64,000 nt of DNA from Argyresthia goedartella. Taxonomy: Eukaryota > Arthropoda > Insecta > Lepidoptera > Argyresthiidae. The notes under the pieces are model-generated. The model had not been told where the DNA came from, did not search any database, and saw nothing but the letters and a program-made list of their open reading frames with translations. Both the position numbers and the translations under genes were made by a program. This document shows positions 34,901 to 50,100 of the stretch, piece after piece; within the stretch, counting starts at the first letter, position 1; each line of letters begins with the position of its first letter. The stretch is taken from positions 4,925,501 to 4,989,500 of the forward strand of contig OX463809.1 of the NCBI GenBank assembly GCA_949825045.1. The letters run 5' to 3'.

Positions 34901-37900
34901 CTCTCCAAAGTCCTTGAATCCATTGTCCACTCCCAACTCACCTCCTACCTTTCATCAAACAAACTTCTCAATCCTTTCCGATCTGGCTTCAGACCAGGGC
35001 ATAGTACTACCACAGCACTCTTAAAAGTCAGCGATGATATACAGCTAGCCATGGATCAGAGGTTGGTTACGGTGCTGGCCCTGCTTAACTTCAGCAATGC
35101 CTTTAACTGCGTCGATTTTGACATTCTTGTCGCTATATTAACATCGCTGAATGTCTCCTCCCACGCTGCTGGCTGGTTCGACTCATACCTGAGAGGTCGT
35201 CAGCAGCGCATTAAGTCTGAAGAGACCGAAACTCAATGGTGTGATCTTTCCTCAGGAGTGCCTCAAGGTGGTATTCTCTCTCCTCTTCTTTTTTCAGTCT
35301 TTATAAACTCCATCTCCGACGTCCTCTCTTCTTCGTATCATCTGTACGCAGATGATCTACAAATTTATCGCCACTTTTCCCCCTGCGATGTAGTTTCATC
35401 CGTGGAGGCACTGAATGCTGACCTCGAGAATGTGAAAGACTGGGCCTCATCATACGGGCTGTTAATAAACCCGAATAAATCACAAGCCATGATTTTAGGA
35501 ACCAGGCACACTCTTACCTTGTTACAAAAACCCATTGTTCCCGTATCATATAATGGCATCACAATAGAGTACACAGATAAGGCGAAAAACCTTGGGGTTA
35601 TTTTTGACAACCAGCTGTCTTGGTCTCCACATGTCAGCGAGGTCAGCAGACGGGTCTTTGCGTCTTTTCACTCCCTCAGGCGTCTGCAGTACTTCTTGCC
35701 GCGGCAGACCAAAATCACCCTTGCTCAGTCCCTTCTCCTGCCGCTAATCGACTACGCCGATGTCTGTTGGGCGAGAGCGAACGAAGATCTTCTGAACAAA
35801 CTCGAACGACTTCAGAATCTCGGGATTCGGTTTATCTTCGGGCTGCGCAAATTCGACCACGTCTCTCAATTTCGCAAAGAGTTGGGGTGGGGTGGCTTCC
35901 GATTCGTCGTCGCCGAGACTCCCATATTCTTTTTTGTCTTTTCAATATATTGAAAAATCCGCGCTACCCCAGCTAGCTACCTTCGAGACCGCTTTGAGTA
36001 TCTCTTTTCAGGAGATCGGCAACGGAGATCTCACACGGTCTCACTCTTAGCCTCATATGAGCACTCCTTCAGGTTGCAGGCGGTCCGACTGTGGAAGGCA
36101 CTTCCTTGTGCGATTAGAGACAGCCCGAATCTTTTCGCTTTCAAAAACCGGGTAAAAGAGCACTTCCTCTCTCTTTTGTGATAGTTGTAGTATGTATATT
36201 ATTATTATATGTAAACTTTATGTACAGGTTTATGTATGTATTGATACGTATTTAGTAGTTTGTTAGATACGAGTATGTATTTTATTTACCGTTTTTTAAA
36301 GATATGTAATTTACTTATATGTATTTTATTATTGTTTAGATATTGTGCACTGCCTACCCTTTATTGATAAAATTTCCTGTCATGCCTTGGGTTGCTGGAA
36401 GAAATCTCTTTTTAGAGATAAGCTCGCCATTGTACGTATGTTTTCTCTTAATGTATCTTTTTTAAATAACTGTGTTCAATAAAGAATTATGAATGAATGA
36501 ATGAATGAAGGTGTCGTTAGATAATCAAAATAGAAACAACTTCAGGGTTTAAAACATATGTTTATTTTATTATAAAAATCATAATAATTAGATACTTTTT
36601 GAGCACGTTTTTTCAAAATCCCATAGATGGCGCTTTGGGCGCCCCAACTTGTTTTTTTCTTCCGTGCATGTGCATGTGTTAAATATGGATGTTTGAATTA
36701 TTTGAAAGTGCGTGATTATGGGATGCAAATGCGAGAGTTAGGTACTTGTGCTCAGAAACGAACGAACGACAGAGTTACTTTGGATATTTCATTCATACAT
36801 TATTTTATTCACATCATCCTATCACTAAAACGAATTATGACACTTTTGGCTATTCTGTGTTCAGATTTTCGTTGGAAGTGGAATTTTGGGAAATAATGTT
36901 ATTTTTAAGCAGAATTCAGACCAGTTTCAGTGACCAGACTGAATATGGTAACCAACAACGAGTGATCCCTTTGGAATATCGAGTTTGGTGATCTTATGAC
37001 ATTTGTTTACATTGTTGGCCTAGTTAGAACTCCCAAGGTAGACACACAGTGAGTACACACAGCACTTGTAGCGACCACTACTTTGAGGATGGGCGCTACA
37101 GAGAAGCGGCCTTGACCCAGCAGTGTACCGATGTATGCTGTGCGTAATGACTTGATGAGTTATCTTTTGGACGTTTCCTGCGTAGTCATACGGAGCATGG
37201 CGCATCACATGGACGGCTGTCCTCTTTGGTCGCTCGAGGGCAAACCCCATTTAACGTACAAAGGCTGTTACACAGTGAGTACACACAGCACTTGTAGCGA
37301 CCACTACTGTGAGGATGGGCGCTACAGAGAAGCGGCCTAGACCCAGCAGTGTACCGATGTATGCTGTGCGTGATGACTTGATAGTATTAGTTATCTTTTG
37401 GACGTTTCCTGCGTAGTCATACGGAGCATGGCGCATCACATGGACGGCTGTCCTCTTTGGTCGCTCGAGGGCAAACCCCATTTAACGTACAAAGGCTGTT
37501 CTATGTCTGTTGTCAGCCTTCCCTTCAGGTTCAATATGTAGGTTTTTAGGTATATATATATGTTGTATGCATGTATTTACCATATAACGAATACACTATT
37601 TATGTTGTTACCCTTTCTATATGTCGTTTGTCTGCAATGAAGAAATAATGAATGTTCAAATTATGACATAGCTAAGGATGACGTTGGCACCACCTCAATA
37701 TAAGTTCGAGGCCTCGTTGCTAACAGTAATGTCACACATTATAAATTAACAGCATTACACTTTAAAAGCTACAACGTGCGAATGTGTTTTTATTTACCAA
37801 TAAGGTATAATCGAAAAGCCGTTTTCAACAACGGTTCTTATAAAATAACTCACCGGTTATTTGCATCTTTTTAAAAGAGCCGTTATTCCCACCTTTGCTC

Positions 37901-40900
37901 ATTAGGCCGTTTAACTTTCCATATCCTGGCTTCTCATTCCACAGGAGTCTCCGCGCGGACCCGTCCCCGTTCTCGGACCAGCTGCAGGCGTCGTCGCTCG
38001 GCGCCTCCGCCGTCGTCACGCCGGCCGCCAGACCCGGACGCATGTTGATGCGGCAGGAGGAGGTACAATATGCTTTATTATCTCTGCTAAGCAAGGGTTG
38101 TTGCTGCCTAGCTAGTGTGTTAGAAATGGTCACTCACTTTCCTTCGGCGTATTGGCGCCAGCCGCGTTGCATGTACGTACGGGTCGACATTCACGCGCTC
38201 TTTTCCAGAAGTGGCGTACTTTTTTTTACTTTATTAGGGTTGTTATCGAGGGTCACCAGTGAAGCGACGAGGTTATGCTGCGTTGGCTGTGGATATTTGA
38301 TCCTTAAAAGGGAGATCTCCGCGCTCCAGGTTGCTACGCCTGGGGACCGCTGGTCCGACAGCTTATGCTCGGAAGTTCTATATAATAGTTAGTAACTAAA
38401 CTTCTCTTACGCGATGCAGGAACGATTGTTAATTGTTTCTGTGACCCGTGGTGACATCTGTTGACAACTTCTGTCAACTGGTACGTTTATTTTTGCTAGA
38501 TATATTAGATAGTTATTATGTGGATCGCCTGATAGGTGACGCCACAACTTACAGGTTTATTATTGGTATACAGATTTTAAGGTACAGAAAAATGCTTATT
38601 TCTAAGCCAATTACAATTTTTAGTTTATGTTTTATCGATAAGTTTACTAGGTGCATCATAGCGCAGGTTTTTGTTCAAGTTAAGGCTAATTTTAAATGAT
38701 ACTGTGCAGGTGGAGGCGATGATAGCAGCTCTCAAGCTGATTGCAGCGGTGGCGCGCGTGGATTCAGCCGCCTGTATCGCCATCTGCGAGAACCTGCAGT
38801 GGGACGCCATCAACGTCATGTTCGGTGAGCCCTGAATGAATGACGTAGTAGTCGTAAAGCTGTGTCAGAGACATTATAAGGCTGCTTGAAATCTTCTGAC
38901 GGTTATACCTATATTAACATCCTTTACCAAACTGCACTGAGCTAGCTTGGTCCACCACGTAAATTCAACATTGCTTGATTCCAAGTAAAGGCTGGGGTTA
39001 CCTTTTTTTGGTCCAGCTATGTGACGTGTCCCATACGTGGCTCTGTCGTGTGTCGCAGGTCTGGTGTGCTGCCACGTGCCGCTACTGCTGAAGGCGGAGC
39101 TGCTGCTCACCCTGGCAGCGCTGGGGAGCTGTGGCGCGGTCGCGGGCCGCGTGTGGGCCTCGCTCGAGGCAGCCCAGCTGGTGCACTCTCTGCACACGGA
39201 GCTGCAGGAGGTAAGCCTCACATCATCCAGGATTACCTGCGTGGAACGTGTTAGCGTAAACACCTTTGTCCGACATCGTGTTTAATAATATTCAAAATCC
39301 GTACAAAAAGTGAAAAGTTACAATAGAATTTAGAATCACTGTAAAGCCTACAAAAAGCTGCGCAAGATTGTGTAAAGTGAAGCAAAAATAGTGACCGATA
39401 TTAAGGATAAACAAAGCATTTTTGTTTCAAAATCTTCTGTTGGCGATGTACCCCTGACCTACGACAACTTGCAGACGCTCGCTGCGGTGAGTCACCTCCC
39501 TTGGCTGTATCGGCTGACTTGTTGAAATACTCTGCTCCTGATCTATAACACAGGCACTAACGCTAATTTGCGTACGAACATTGCTAACATTTTTTGCACA
39601 GGCGCTTTTGGCAAACTCAAAATTCGATCTGCTGTATCTACTATCAACTTTATTACTAAGATCCTGAAAGTGACATTTATTAGAATTAATTAGTGGAGAT
39701 GCCAGTTGACCGCTCGCCCGTTAAGAATTCTACATCTCAGCTTCGACTCAGTATGACAACCGGTAGCCAATGTTCTTCTGTCCCTAATCTTTGCTCCGAG
39801 TCTGACCTGGATTCCAATATTACAATGCGATATTCCAAAAGAAAAAGGCTTGAAGTCCTGGGTTCTCCCGACTTCAAAATGGAGCTCCAAAGCATGTTTA
39901 GGGAATTCAAAGAAGATCAAAAACTGCAATTTGGCGAACTTAATGGAAAAATTGACGATCTGAAAAAACAAAACGCTGAGCTTAAGCAAACTGTCGAGTT
40001 TAATGCGGCCAAATATGATGAGTTTTTAAATAAACTAGAGCAGCTCCAATTAGAGAAAAAGGAGGATCGTAAGCAGATTCGTTTGATGGAGGAGAAAATC
40101 GAACAACTGGATCGTCAAATTCGTTCTACAAGTATTGAGATCAGAAATATTCCAACTCATGAATCGGAAACCAAACAAGATTTGGTTAATACATTAGTCA
40201 AATTGGGAAAAGCCATTGACGTGCCCATTCTACCAACTGAGGTCAAAGACATTTTTCGCATCAAGTCTAAATCACAGCAGAACAAAACCATTATAGCTGA
40301 ACTGACTACTGTAATCGCTAAAGAGAATATTGTTAGGTCTTTAAAGGAATTCAATAAAGTCCATAGCAAAGATGAGAAACTTAACACAAAGCACCTACAT
40401 ATTCATGGACCGAAACTTCCGGTTTTTGTTTCTGATAATCTTACTCCTATGAACAAGAAACTGTTCTTTTTGGCACGTGAGTTCGCTGCCTCTCATGATT
40501 ACAAATATTGCTGGACTTCTTTCGGAAAGGTCCTTCTGCGGAAAGGCGAAGGCCTTCCACTGATTCGTATTAACTCAGAAATGGATATTCGTTCTCTGGA
40601 ACACCCTAAGTGACTAGCAATCATCATATTTAAAATTATACTTGTTTTTTTCCTAGAATTTTTTGAAGTAATGTTTCTAATTTTCTATTCATATGTTTGG
40701 ATTTATTATAAGTTTTGCCTAGTTCCATTTGTAACTGATGACTCCACTTCATGTTCAATACACATTTACCCCATAAGCAACTACAGCTCTTTCACAAAAT
40801 ACACATACACACAAACGAAATCAAAATCTTACACTGACAATTACACCCTAAAAATCTATCAACATATAATCAAAAATATTACATCTAAACACAAAAGCAT

Positions 40901-43900
40901 TGTCACAATACATTACCCAAAGCATAAACAATTACTGAATTTAAATAATTATGTTACAACAAATTTCTACAATTTTTACGTATTATCAGATATTACTTCC
41001 CTCACACTTGTTACCACTACTATTAACCTAAAGCTACTGAACCTGATTCATATAATCATTATTTTTAAAATTCACTCCCCATAATATAGTGCAGTCCGAC
41101 GATACGAATAATCCTAAATGTATTAAACTAAGTGATGCAACCAGTTTTTCTCGATATGCGAAAAACGAGACTTTTGGAAATGGAATCTCGGTAATTACTG
41201 TTAACGTACAAAGCATTTTTTCAAATCTAGACCGATTTCTTCTGTTTGTGGCTGGCCTCAATTGTCCTATTGATGTCCTGGTCTTGACAGAGTGTTGGAC
41301 ATCTGAACAGAGAGTGCCTCCAAATATAACAGGTTACAAAACGTATTACACTAAGTCAAGTATTAATCAGAATGATGGTGTCGTTGCCTATGTTAGTAAC
41401 GACCTTGAAATGCTCAAATGCTCAAGAACATAACTTATTTCAAGGTAACTGCCTTATTCTACATCTACTTAGTGTTGATACTAAAATTATTTGTACTTAC
41501 CGTCCACCATGCTTCTCGAACCCTTCTGGTTACATAGACTCTCTAAATGTTCTTCTTGAAGATATTAAGTGTCCAAACGTTATCTTAGCAGGTGACTTAA
41601 ATATGGACATTTTGCCGGGACAAATATTAAATCATACTGCCAATTACCTGACTCAAATGGCTTATCACGGTCTTCTTCCTGGAATTAATATACCCACTAG
41701 ATATACCAGATGCATTGATCACTATATGATTAAGTCCAGACACAAATGGTGGACATTTGTGTTTGACAGGTTCACTGATCACTCTCCAATTTTATTAATT
41801 ATTGATAACTCGCATACCAGGCAAGCTAAATCTAAAGACAAACTTTGTGTGGATTACAATGCTATCAGAGAAGCACTTGCCCTTCAAAACTGGGATGAAT
41901 AATTTTCCCTTTCTGATGCTAATGTGGCTGCGGAGTATATTGTGGGAAAACTAAAGGACATAGTTGGTAACTGCACAAAAACTATAAAAAATTCCTGCAG
42001 GAAACGGCCATTGAAACCATGGATTACCCCCGGTGTACTAAAATCTCTAAGAAAAAGGAACAAGTTACAGCTCAAACAAAAGAAAACTCCTAACGACAAC
42101 AACCTTAACAACGAATATAAACAATATAGAAATACGTGTAATTTTATGATAAAAAAATTAAAAAAACAATACTATGATACAAAATTTGAAATTTACTCTA
42201 AAGATAAAAAAATGACATGGAAGCTTATTAAAGAGGTTGGAAATATTAGTTCTACCAATATACCTGCTCACAATTTATTAAAAATTACAGAATCCAAAAC
42301 AGAATCACTAGATATTACTAATAAGTACTTTAGTACTATTGGCAAAAAACTAGCTGATGAAACTCTAAACAAACTCAGAACAACAGACTCTGCATTGGCC
42401 TCCAAGGCTAGATCTAATAAAACACCCGTCAACTCATTATCTATGTTCTCCACTGATGAAGTAGAGGTTAGACACACGATTAATAGCCTTAAATCAAGCA
42501 GTGCGCCAGGAGTGGATAACATTCCGACAAAGATAATAAAAGATAATGATGATATCCTTGCTAAGCCCATTACATTCCTTTGTAACTTAAGTTTTGATAC
42601 TGGAATTTTCCCAACAATCTTTAAGAAAGCTGTTGCTACCCCAGTTTATAAAACAGGTGATAAATTACAGCCAACTAATTATAGACCCATTTCTCTACTA
42701 TCCTGTCTGTCTAAAGTGATGGAGAAGATTGCAAATAAAAGACTTGTCACGTTTTTGGAAAATAATGATCTCCTAGTTGAGGGACAATTTGGATTTCGTA
42801 AGAATAGATCTACTGAAGATGCTGTTCTGCACCTTACATCTATTATAGTTAATCGACTAGAAAGGGGGGACAAATGTCTGGGCGTGTTCTTAGATCTGAA
42901 GAAGGCGTTTGACACTGTCTCCATCCCAATATTACTCTCTAGTCTAGAAAATCTCGGAATACGGGGCCTCCCTTTGCTGTGGTTCACAAATTATCTTAAT
43001 GGAAGGAGCCAGACTGTACGTGTAGAGGGTGAGGAGAGTAATCCTGACGCTTGCACTTATGGTGTTCCCCAGGGAAGTACGTTAGGGCCTACTCTCTTTC
43101 TCACCTACATAAACAGTCTTTGTGATAATAAGTTAATAGGAGCGGACATTTTAATGTTTGCGGATGATACCGTTTTATTATACAGTGCTAAAACCTGGAA
43201 AGATGTTTTTGAAATGGCAGAAGTTGGTTTGAAGCATGTGACGGCATGGCTTGAGGATAGCTTGTTGTCTCTTAACACCTCCAAGACTAAATATTTATGT
43301 TTTCGGAAAACTGATGCTACAAATCCAGATAAAAATTTCAAATTGAAAATTCATACTTATCCTTGTAATAGGTGTGCGCGTGAATTACCAGTATTACCTT
43401 CCTGTGATTGTCCTATTCTAGAACGTTCAAGCACCACTAAGTACCTTGGGGTTGTGGTAGATGATAAGTTATCCTGGATTCCGCAAATAAATTCTGTTGC
43501 CGGTCGTACTAGGAAACTTATATACGTTTTTAAGAGTCTTAGGGATGTTCTTAGTCAGGATATGTTAATACGTACTTACAAGGCGCTGGCTGTATCTGTT
43601 CTCACCTACTGTATTACTTCTTGGGGGGGTGCTGCAAAGACACATTTGATAGAGGTTGAGCGTGCACAACGGGCTCTTCTTAAGGTAATGAAAAGATTAC
43701 CTTTTCGCTACCCTACGACTACATTATACAAAGAGTCCAAACAACTTACAGTCAGGAAGTTATACATTCTCCAATGTGTTTGCAGATTTCACCGTAATAT
43801 CCATCCAATTCCTGATCACATTGGAAAAAGGGTAGATATAGTCCCATTACCCAACTTTAGGTCTGCCTTTGCTAGAAGACATTTCTTATACAATGCACCA

Positions 43901-44084
43901 CGTATTTATAACAAACTAAACAAAAGCAACTCCATAAGACGACATAATATTTATACACTTAAAATATATATACACAACTGGTTTAAGGAGTTTGACTATG
44001 AAGCAATTGAGCAATTATTTAACTATGCATCTTAAATCTTTACATTTCACGATCACGCACACACTCACACACACGCACTCACCC

Positions 44085-44121
<37 letters not shown>

Positions 44122-47100
44122 CACCCTCACACACACACACACACCCTCATGCATATACACACGCAGGTCACATAAGGAGCCTTAATAACTTTATTTTTAC
44201 TTAACATATTTTTGTAAATACTTACCTTATTTTCGTGTTTTCTTTACGCTAACATGTTTACAAACGATCTATGTAACTGAGTTAAGTAAATACTGAAGCC
44301 TGTAACACAGTGTATACTACCACAGGCTTCAGGGTTACTGTAGATTTAAGACAATTGTATTATGTTAAAAATAAAGAATTTTTTATTATTATTATTATTA
44401 TCATCATCGTTGTTAGCCTGTCAGAATAACCACTGTTGAGTATAGCCCTCCTTATGTAAAACACCTTTTTTTTCATAATAGGCAACAAAGCAATATAGTT
44501 CGAAGGTTTCAGACCCCACCAGGTTTTTTCTCTTGCTTTCTCGCGTAGGGTATGGTGGGGTGAGAGAGAGAGAGAGAGTTGACGGATCGATGAAATGCCC
44601 AGAAACCTGGCTTGGCTTGTAGTAAAGAACTCTCGAGCGCATCGAGAGATTCAACGTCGCCCGAGACCCAGACAGTGTTTCTTATGCAGGTTACTAGATG
44701 CACATCTTTTGCACCTACATGTAGTGCGTAATTGTTGTTGACTGTGTGTTTTCATAATTAACATTTCCCCCCCCCCCCCTCCAGGTGGAATGCCGCGTGG
44801 AGGAGTATCCGCTCTCCCGCGCGTTCGTGTCGCTGCTGACGTCACTGTGCGCGGCGGCCCCGCTGCCGCTGACGCTGGGCGCCGGCGCGCGCGAGCCCGG
44901 CCTCGAGCCGTACGTGGAGCACGTGCTGGCGAAGCTGGCGTTGCCGGCGCCGCATCGACGGTACGCCAAGCCGCAGGAGAGGTGGCAGGTGAGCACTGAC
45001 CATACCGCACTAAGATACCGACCGTAGTGACAGAGTTTGGCGGCGAGCACACTGTGATCGGCAACGTCAAAAGCTTTCGAGAGGTCACGGCAGAGTACTG
45101 CGACCTGAAACATCCGCTCACTCGCCTCCGGCACGCCCTGCACCACCTCCCGGGCCAGCGTCTACTGCACTGCTTCGCTACTGGTCTTTCCTAGGAACTT
45201 ATGCAAATCATCTCAATTTCTCTACTAGCTAGATGGTTTCGTGGCCCAAGCAGGTATGAATACCAGATTGAAAAACTGTTCAAGTTCAGATAAAACTAAC
45301 ATTGTGTCATTTACTTTTATGTCACTGACAATTCTATTCGCATACTTTTCCTGCTTTTTACACTGAATGTTGTCTCTTAATAGTCGCGTATTCGGTCAGT
45401 CAGTAAGCGGCTATTGACGAAGTATTCCCCCCGCAGCTGCTCTCGCTGTGCCTCGGCCTGCTGTCGCGCTGGCTGGACGCGTACGAGCCAGCTGCCGCGG
45501 AGCTGCCCCCGCACGCCGCACCTCCGCCCGGCGCTCGCGTGGCGCTGCGCCTGCACGCCGGGGACGAGCTGCTGCGGCTGCTGCTGAACACTGTGCGCGA
45601 GGCTGTGGACATGATGCCGATCAGGGTCCCCTATCAGGTACACACATCATGGTTTAGATACCCCGCATGACATATCGCTTGCCTAAAAACGTACATTCAC
45701 TTTTTCATAAGCTCATAGTTAGTATTTTCGGGCAGTATTTAATCGCGATTATTTGAAGTTTCTTGGATGACACAAAAACAATGGGAAGTATTAAACCGCA
45801 CATCAAAAATACTGATTGGCACTTTAAATATCAGGGCGAAGTGGTGGGTCAGGGTAGGTGAGCGAAGCTTTCGTGTTAGGTTGACATGTATGAGTGCGAG
45901 AAACATATGTTAGAGTAAAATAAACTTAAAATTTGAGAACACATCAAATATTTGATGTGCGAAATAAGTAGTAATAAGATGTTACTATGAATCAATAATA
46001 ACATTTTCACAGAAAATTAATTTGTTCTAACAAAACAGATCTTTAAGCTGGTCGTAATTTGCGGTTTTTAAACGCAGCATCCTCTAAGACGCCACTCCTA
46101 CGGCCTCACACCTCACACCGACAGTGGATTATGGATATGTACAAGAATGTCCCCAGATCGCATGAATTGACGGTCAATTGGGGAGGTCAGATGGCCAGTA
46201 GTGGGCACAAGAAGAAAAAGAAGAAAAGTTGTCAATTCTCATCATCTATTAAAATCCCCAGGAGCACGTGACATCCTGCCTCGAGCACTCCCTGCGTCTG
46301 TTGGAGCGCGCGCTGGAGCTGGAGCGGCCGCTCATGCAAGCCGCGGCGGAGGCAGGCCGCTCCCTCATTGTGGTGGGGCTGTCCAAGCTTATATTGGGTG
46401 AGTCTTTGGATGTTTGAGCCGAAGTGCCACGAAATCGACTCAAGACTATTCTCAGGATTACTTTTACATATAAAGTTGTCAAAGTTATTTAGAGAAAAGA
46501 TTTGACTCGCACTCCTGCTGGTGACACTGAATGTCTCCAAGCACAGCCAAACGAGTAATAATGTTAACTCGATGGGACTTTTTAAGTGAAAGTACAACAA
46601 GTAATACTAAAACATCTAATAGTATTACGAACAAGTAATAAGTTTATTTCAGACAATATAAAACCCATAAAAAGTACTCCACGTTAATTTTACATTTATT
46701 GCAGCTTGTCAAAAACTTGGTCATATTGTACGCCTTGACTTTTTAACCGACTTTAAAAAGGAGGAGGTTCTCAATTCGACTGTAATTTTTTTGTATTTTT
46801 GTTACTTGATTATATCGTCAATTACGAACCGATTTTGATGATTTTTGTTTTGGTAGGTAGATCATACTTCAGAGGCGGTCCCATATGATTTTTATCTAAA
46901 TTGATTTAGCGCATTTTGAAAAATCAATAAAAAACTAAAATATATACACAGATGACGTTTTGAATTGTGGTTCCGTTCAGCAAAAGTTTTGGTGAGGACT
47001 TTTCGTGTACGTGTATACAGACGACATTTGCATCGCGATCGTGGAGGAATAAATAGGGCTTGAACTTGAAGTAGATATTTTTTAAGTTTTGGAATTGTGA

Positions 47101-50100
47101 ATAATATAAGTATCCAGATTATGTCACAGTTGAATGATCTCCCTCCAGCCCCGGACCCGGGCGACGACAACTTCCACCTGGTGACGGTGTGCCGCGTGCT
47201 GCAGCACGTGCAGTGCTACCCGGGCGCGGCGGCGTGCGCGCTGGCGCTACTGCGGCGTGCGCTGCGCAGCGGCACCGGCGCGCGGAGACTGCTCGCTGCG
47301 GTGACGCACCACCATCATACTGCTGATGAGATCAGGTATATTTACTCACTCAGTCTTGTGAACATCGTGGAGTGCCTCTAACGACGAAACTTCCTATGCC
47401 TAGTAGGCAGTAAACAAAAACTAATAGCATGTCGAAAGGGCCTCGTCCGTATCCGTTAGCCCTCCTGCGCGTGTTTATTGTTTTTATTTTATTCTTATTT
47501 ATAAGAAAACGAACGGTCACGTATTGAGTTGCATGAAAAAAAATACATGCTTTGCGAGAGTTATTTAATGGGCTTCACAAACTATAATGCGTTTTTGACA
47601 GCTTAAGCAGTTTTGACACGTGCCACACTTTTGACAGTTGTCATAGAAAATCCTACTATTTCCATTGAGTATTATTTGGGAGGCAGTTACTCACGTCCGA
47701 AGGAGATACTTGGAACCTACAGCACTTCACGTCCTCCCGGGTAGTGCTAATAGGAGCAACAAATCAACACTAAAGTTTCCAGTTTCTCGCGAGAACCTGT
47801 GCCAATGTACCCTAGTCATGCTTGTTTATCTAAGTATAATATTTATCTATATAAGTATGTGTATCGTTGTCTAGTACCCAAGATACAGGGAATCCGAGTT
47901 TGGGGCTAGATCAATGTGTGTAAATAGTGTCCAAGGTTTATAATCAAATACAGTGACATCTATAAAAACAAGTGACATTGGCGATATTAACCTGGCTATA
48001 AGACCGCCATTAATTAAGAAATTGAATTGAATTGAGTATCATTTCACCACATCGTTTTGCCCGCAGGCACGGGTTCGTGGAATGCATGGAGGCGCCGTGC
48101 CCGGAACAGTCGGACGGCGCGGACACGGCGCTGAGCTGCGCGGCGCTGCTGCACCAGCTGCTGCCGTCGTCGGCGCCCGACCTGGCGCTGTGGCTGCTGG
48201 GGCTCCAGCCGGCTGTGAGTCACTACTATAATGATATACTCCGAGCGATTCTACTCACGACGACCGCGTCAACTTCTTTGTATCATTGTTTGTTGGCTCA
48301 TTCATTAATTATCAGCTCACCTCGAATCATTGCTGGGCATAGCCCTCTTATCTCTCGCAACAATCACGGTCCTGTCTTGCAGCATTTTGCCGTTCATTGG
48401 CTCTCAACGTAGTCAATCTTCATTGTGTATGACATGTTTGAATTAGAAATTAAAAATAGCATACGGGGAGTTCAAATTTCGCTATGGCCTTGCATCAAAA
48501 TCGAATGTCCCTGCGGCTCATAAACCCTTGATCGATCAAGCCGACCTGGTGGCTGCTTGGGGCTTAGGCTGCATAAAATAACTCCAAATTATAAGTTCAT
48601 GCGTCAGGTTAATCATGCGTCAGGTTGTATCAGGTCAAGTTCATGCATAAGGTCATGCGCGTGGAAGTTAAAAATTTCTTCGGTACAAAAGGTTGTAAAA
48701 AAAGCTGACTTTGGTGGTTTCTCATTCCTTTGTTTTCCAATATTTAATTAAGAAAACATACAGTATTTATCTACTCAATGGGCTCTAAACAACGATATGC
48801 CACTCGATGGGGCAGGACAATTATTTCTTTCGATCCCCCCCTTAGGTTTATGGGAGTCCCCTTCAAAACATTTAAAAAAAAATTGGCAATTTATATGGCT
48901 TCAGGTCTGTGTGTGAATAATTGAAGAGTATGGACACGTGAGGGACAACCTAGCGCTCCGCTTCGATCCTTCGGCTACGGAACCCTAAAAAGGAGATGCA
49001 GCTAAATTATTGAACTGCGAGAAGTAGCCAAACAACCTGTTTCCTCATACAGATAAACCGCACGTCCCTGAACGAGCCGGGGGTGGGCGGTGCGCCGCGG
49101 ACGTGCCTGCACTCCCTGCTCGACATACTGGAGCGGCACATCGCCGGGCCCGACAATACTGACAGGTATGTGTGTACTCATGTTCAATGCTTGGTTTGGT
49201 AGGTATTAGACTAATCAAGCTGGCTCGACGACAAGTCTTAAGACATAGATTGGACTCAAAAATCTATTCTAATATCTGGCTCGACGACAAATCTTAAGGC
49301 ATAGATTGGACCCATAAATCTATTCTAATATCTGGTTCGACGGCAAATCTTAAGACATAGATTGGACCCAAAAATCTATTCTAATAACTGGCTCGACGAC
49401 TGGTTCGACGGCAAATCTTAAGACATAGATTGGACCCAAAAATCTATTCTAATAATTGGCTCGACGACTGGTTCGACGGCAAATCTTAAGACATAGATTG
49501 GACCCAAAAATCTATTCTAATATCTGGCTCGACGACAAATCTTAAGGCATAGATTGGACCCATAAATCTATTCTAATATCTGGTTCGACGGCAAATCTTA
49601 AGACATAGATTGGACCCAAAAATCTATTCTAATATCTGGCTCGACGACAAATCTTAAGGTATAGATTGGACCCAAAAATCTATTCTAATAACTGGCTCGA
49701 CGGCTGGTTCGACGGCAAATCTTAAGACATAGATTGGACCCAAAAATCTATTCTAATAACTGGCTCGACGACTGGTTCGACGGCAAATCTTAAGACATAG
49801 ATTGGACCCAAAAATCTATTCTAATATCTGGTTCGACGGCAAATCTTAAGACATAGATTGGACCCAAAAATCTATTCTAATATCTGGTTCGACGGCAAAT
49901 CTTAAGACATAGATTGGACCCAAAAATCTATTCTAATATCTGGTTCGACGGCAAATCTTAAGACATAGATTGGACCCAAAAATCTTTTCTAATATCTGGT
50001 TCGAAGGCAAATCTTAAGACATAGATTGGACCCAAAAATCTATTCTAATAACTGGCTCGACGACTGGTTCGACGGCAAATCTTAAGACATAGATTGGACC

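Larger units (their letters stand above)
39600..44403 (+). mobile_element. two-ORF LINE 'E' (CR1-like), (TTA)n tail
   Basis: Fills Nup205 intron 15 in sense orientation. It has an ORF1 of 304 codons, an ORF2 with one frameshift and one stop, a CA-rich 3' UTR and a terminal (TTA)n at 44385-44403. The 5' boundary is uncertain, somewhere in 39270-39690. Confidence 0.9.
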
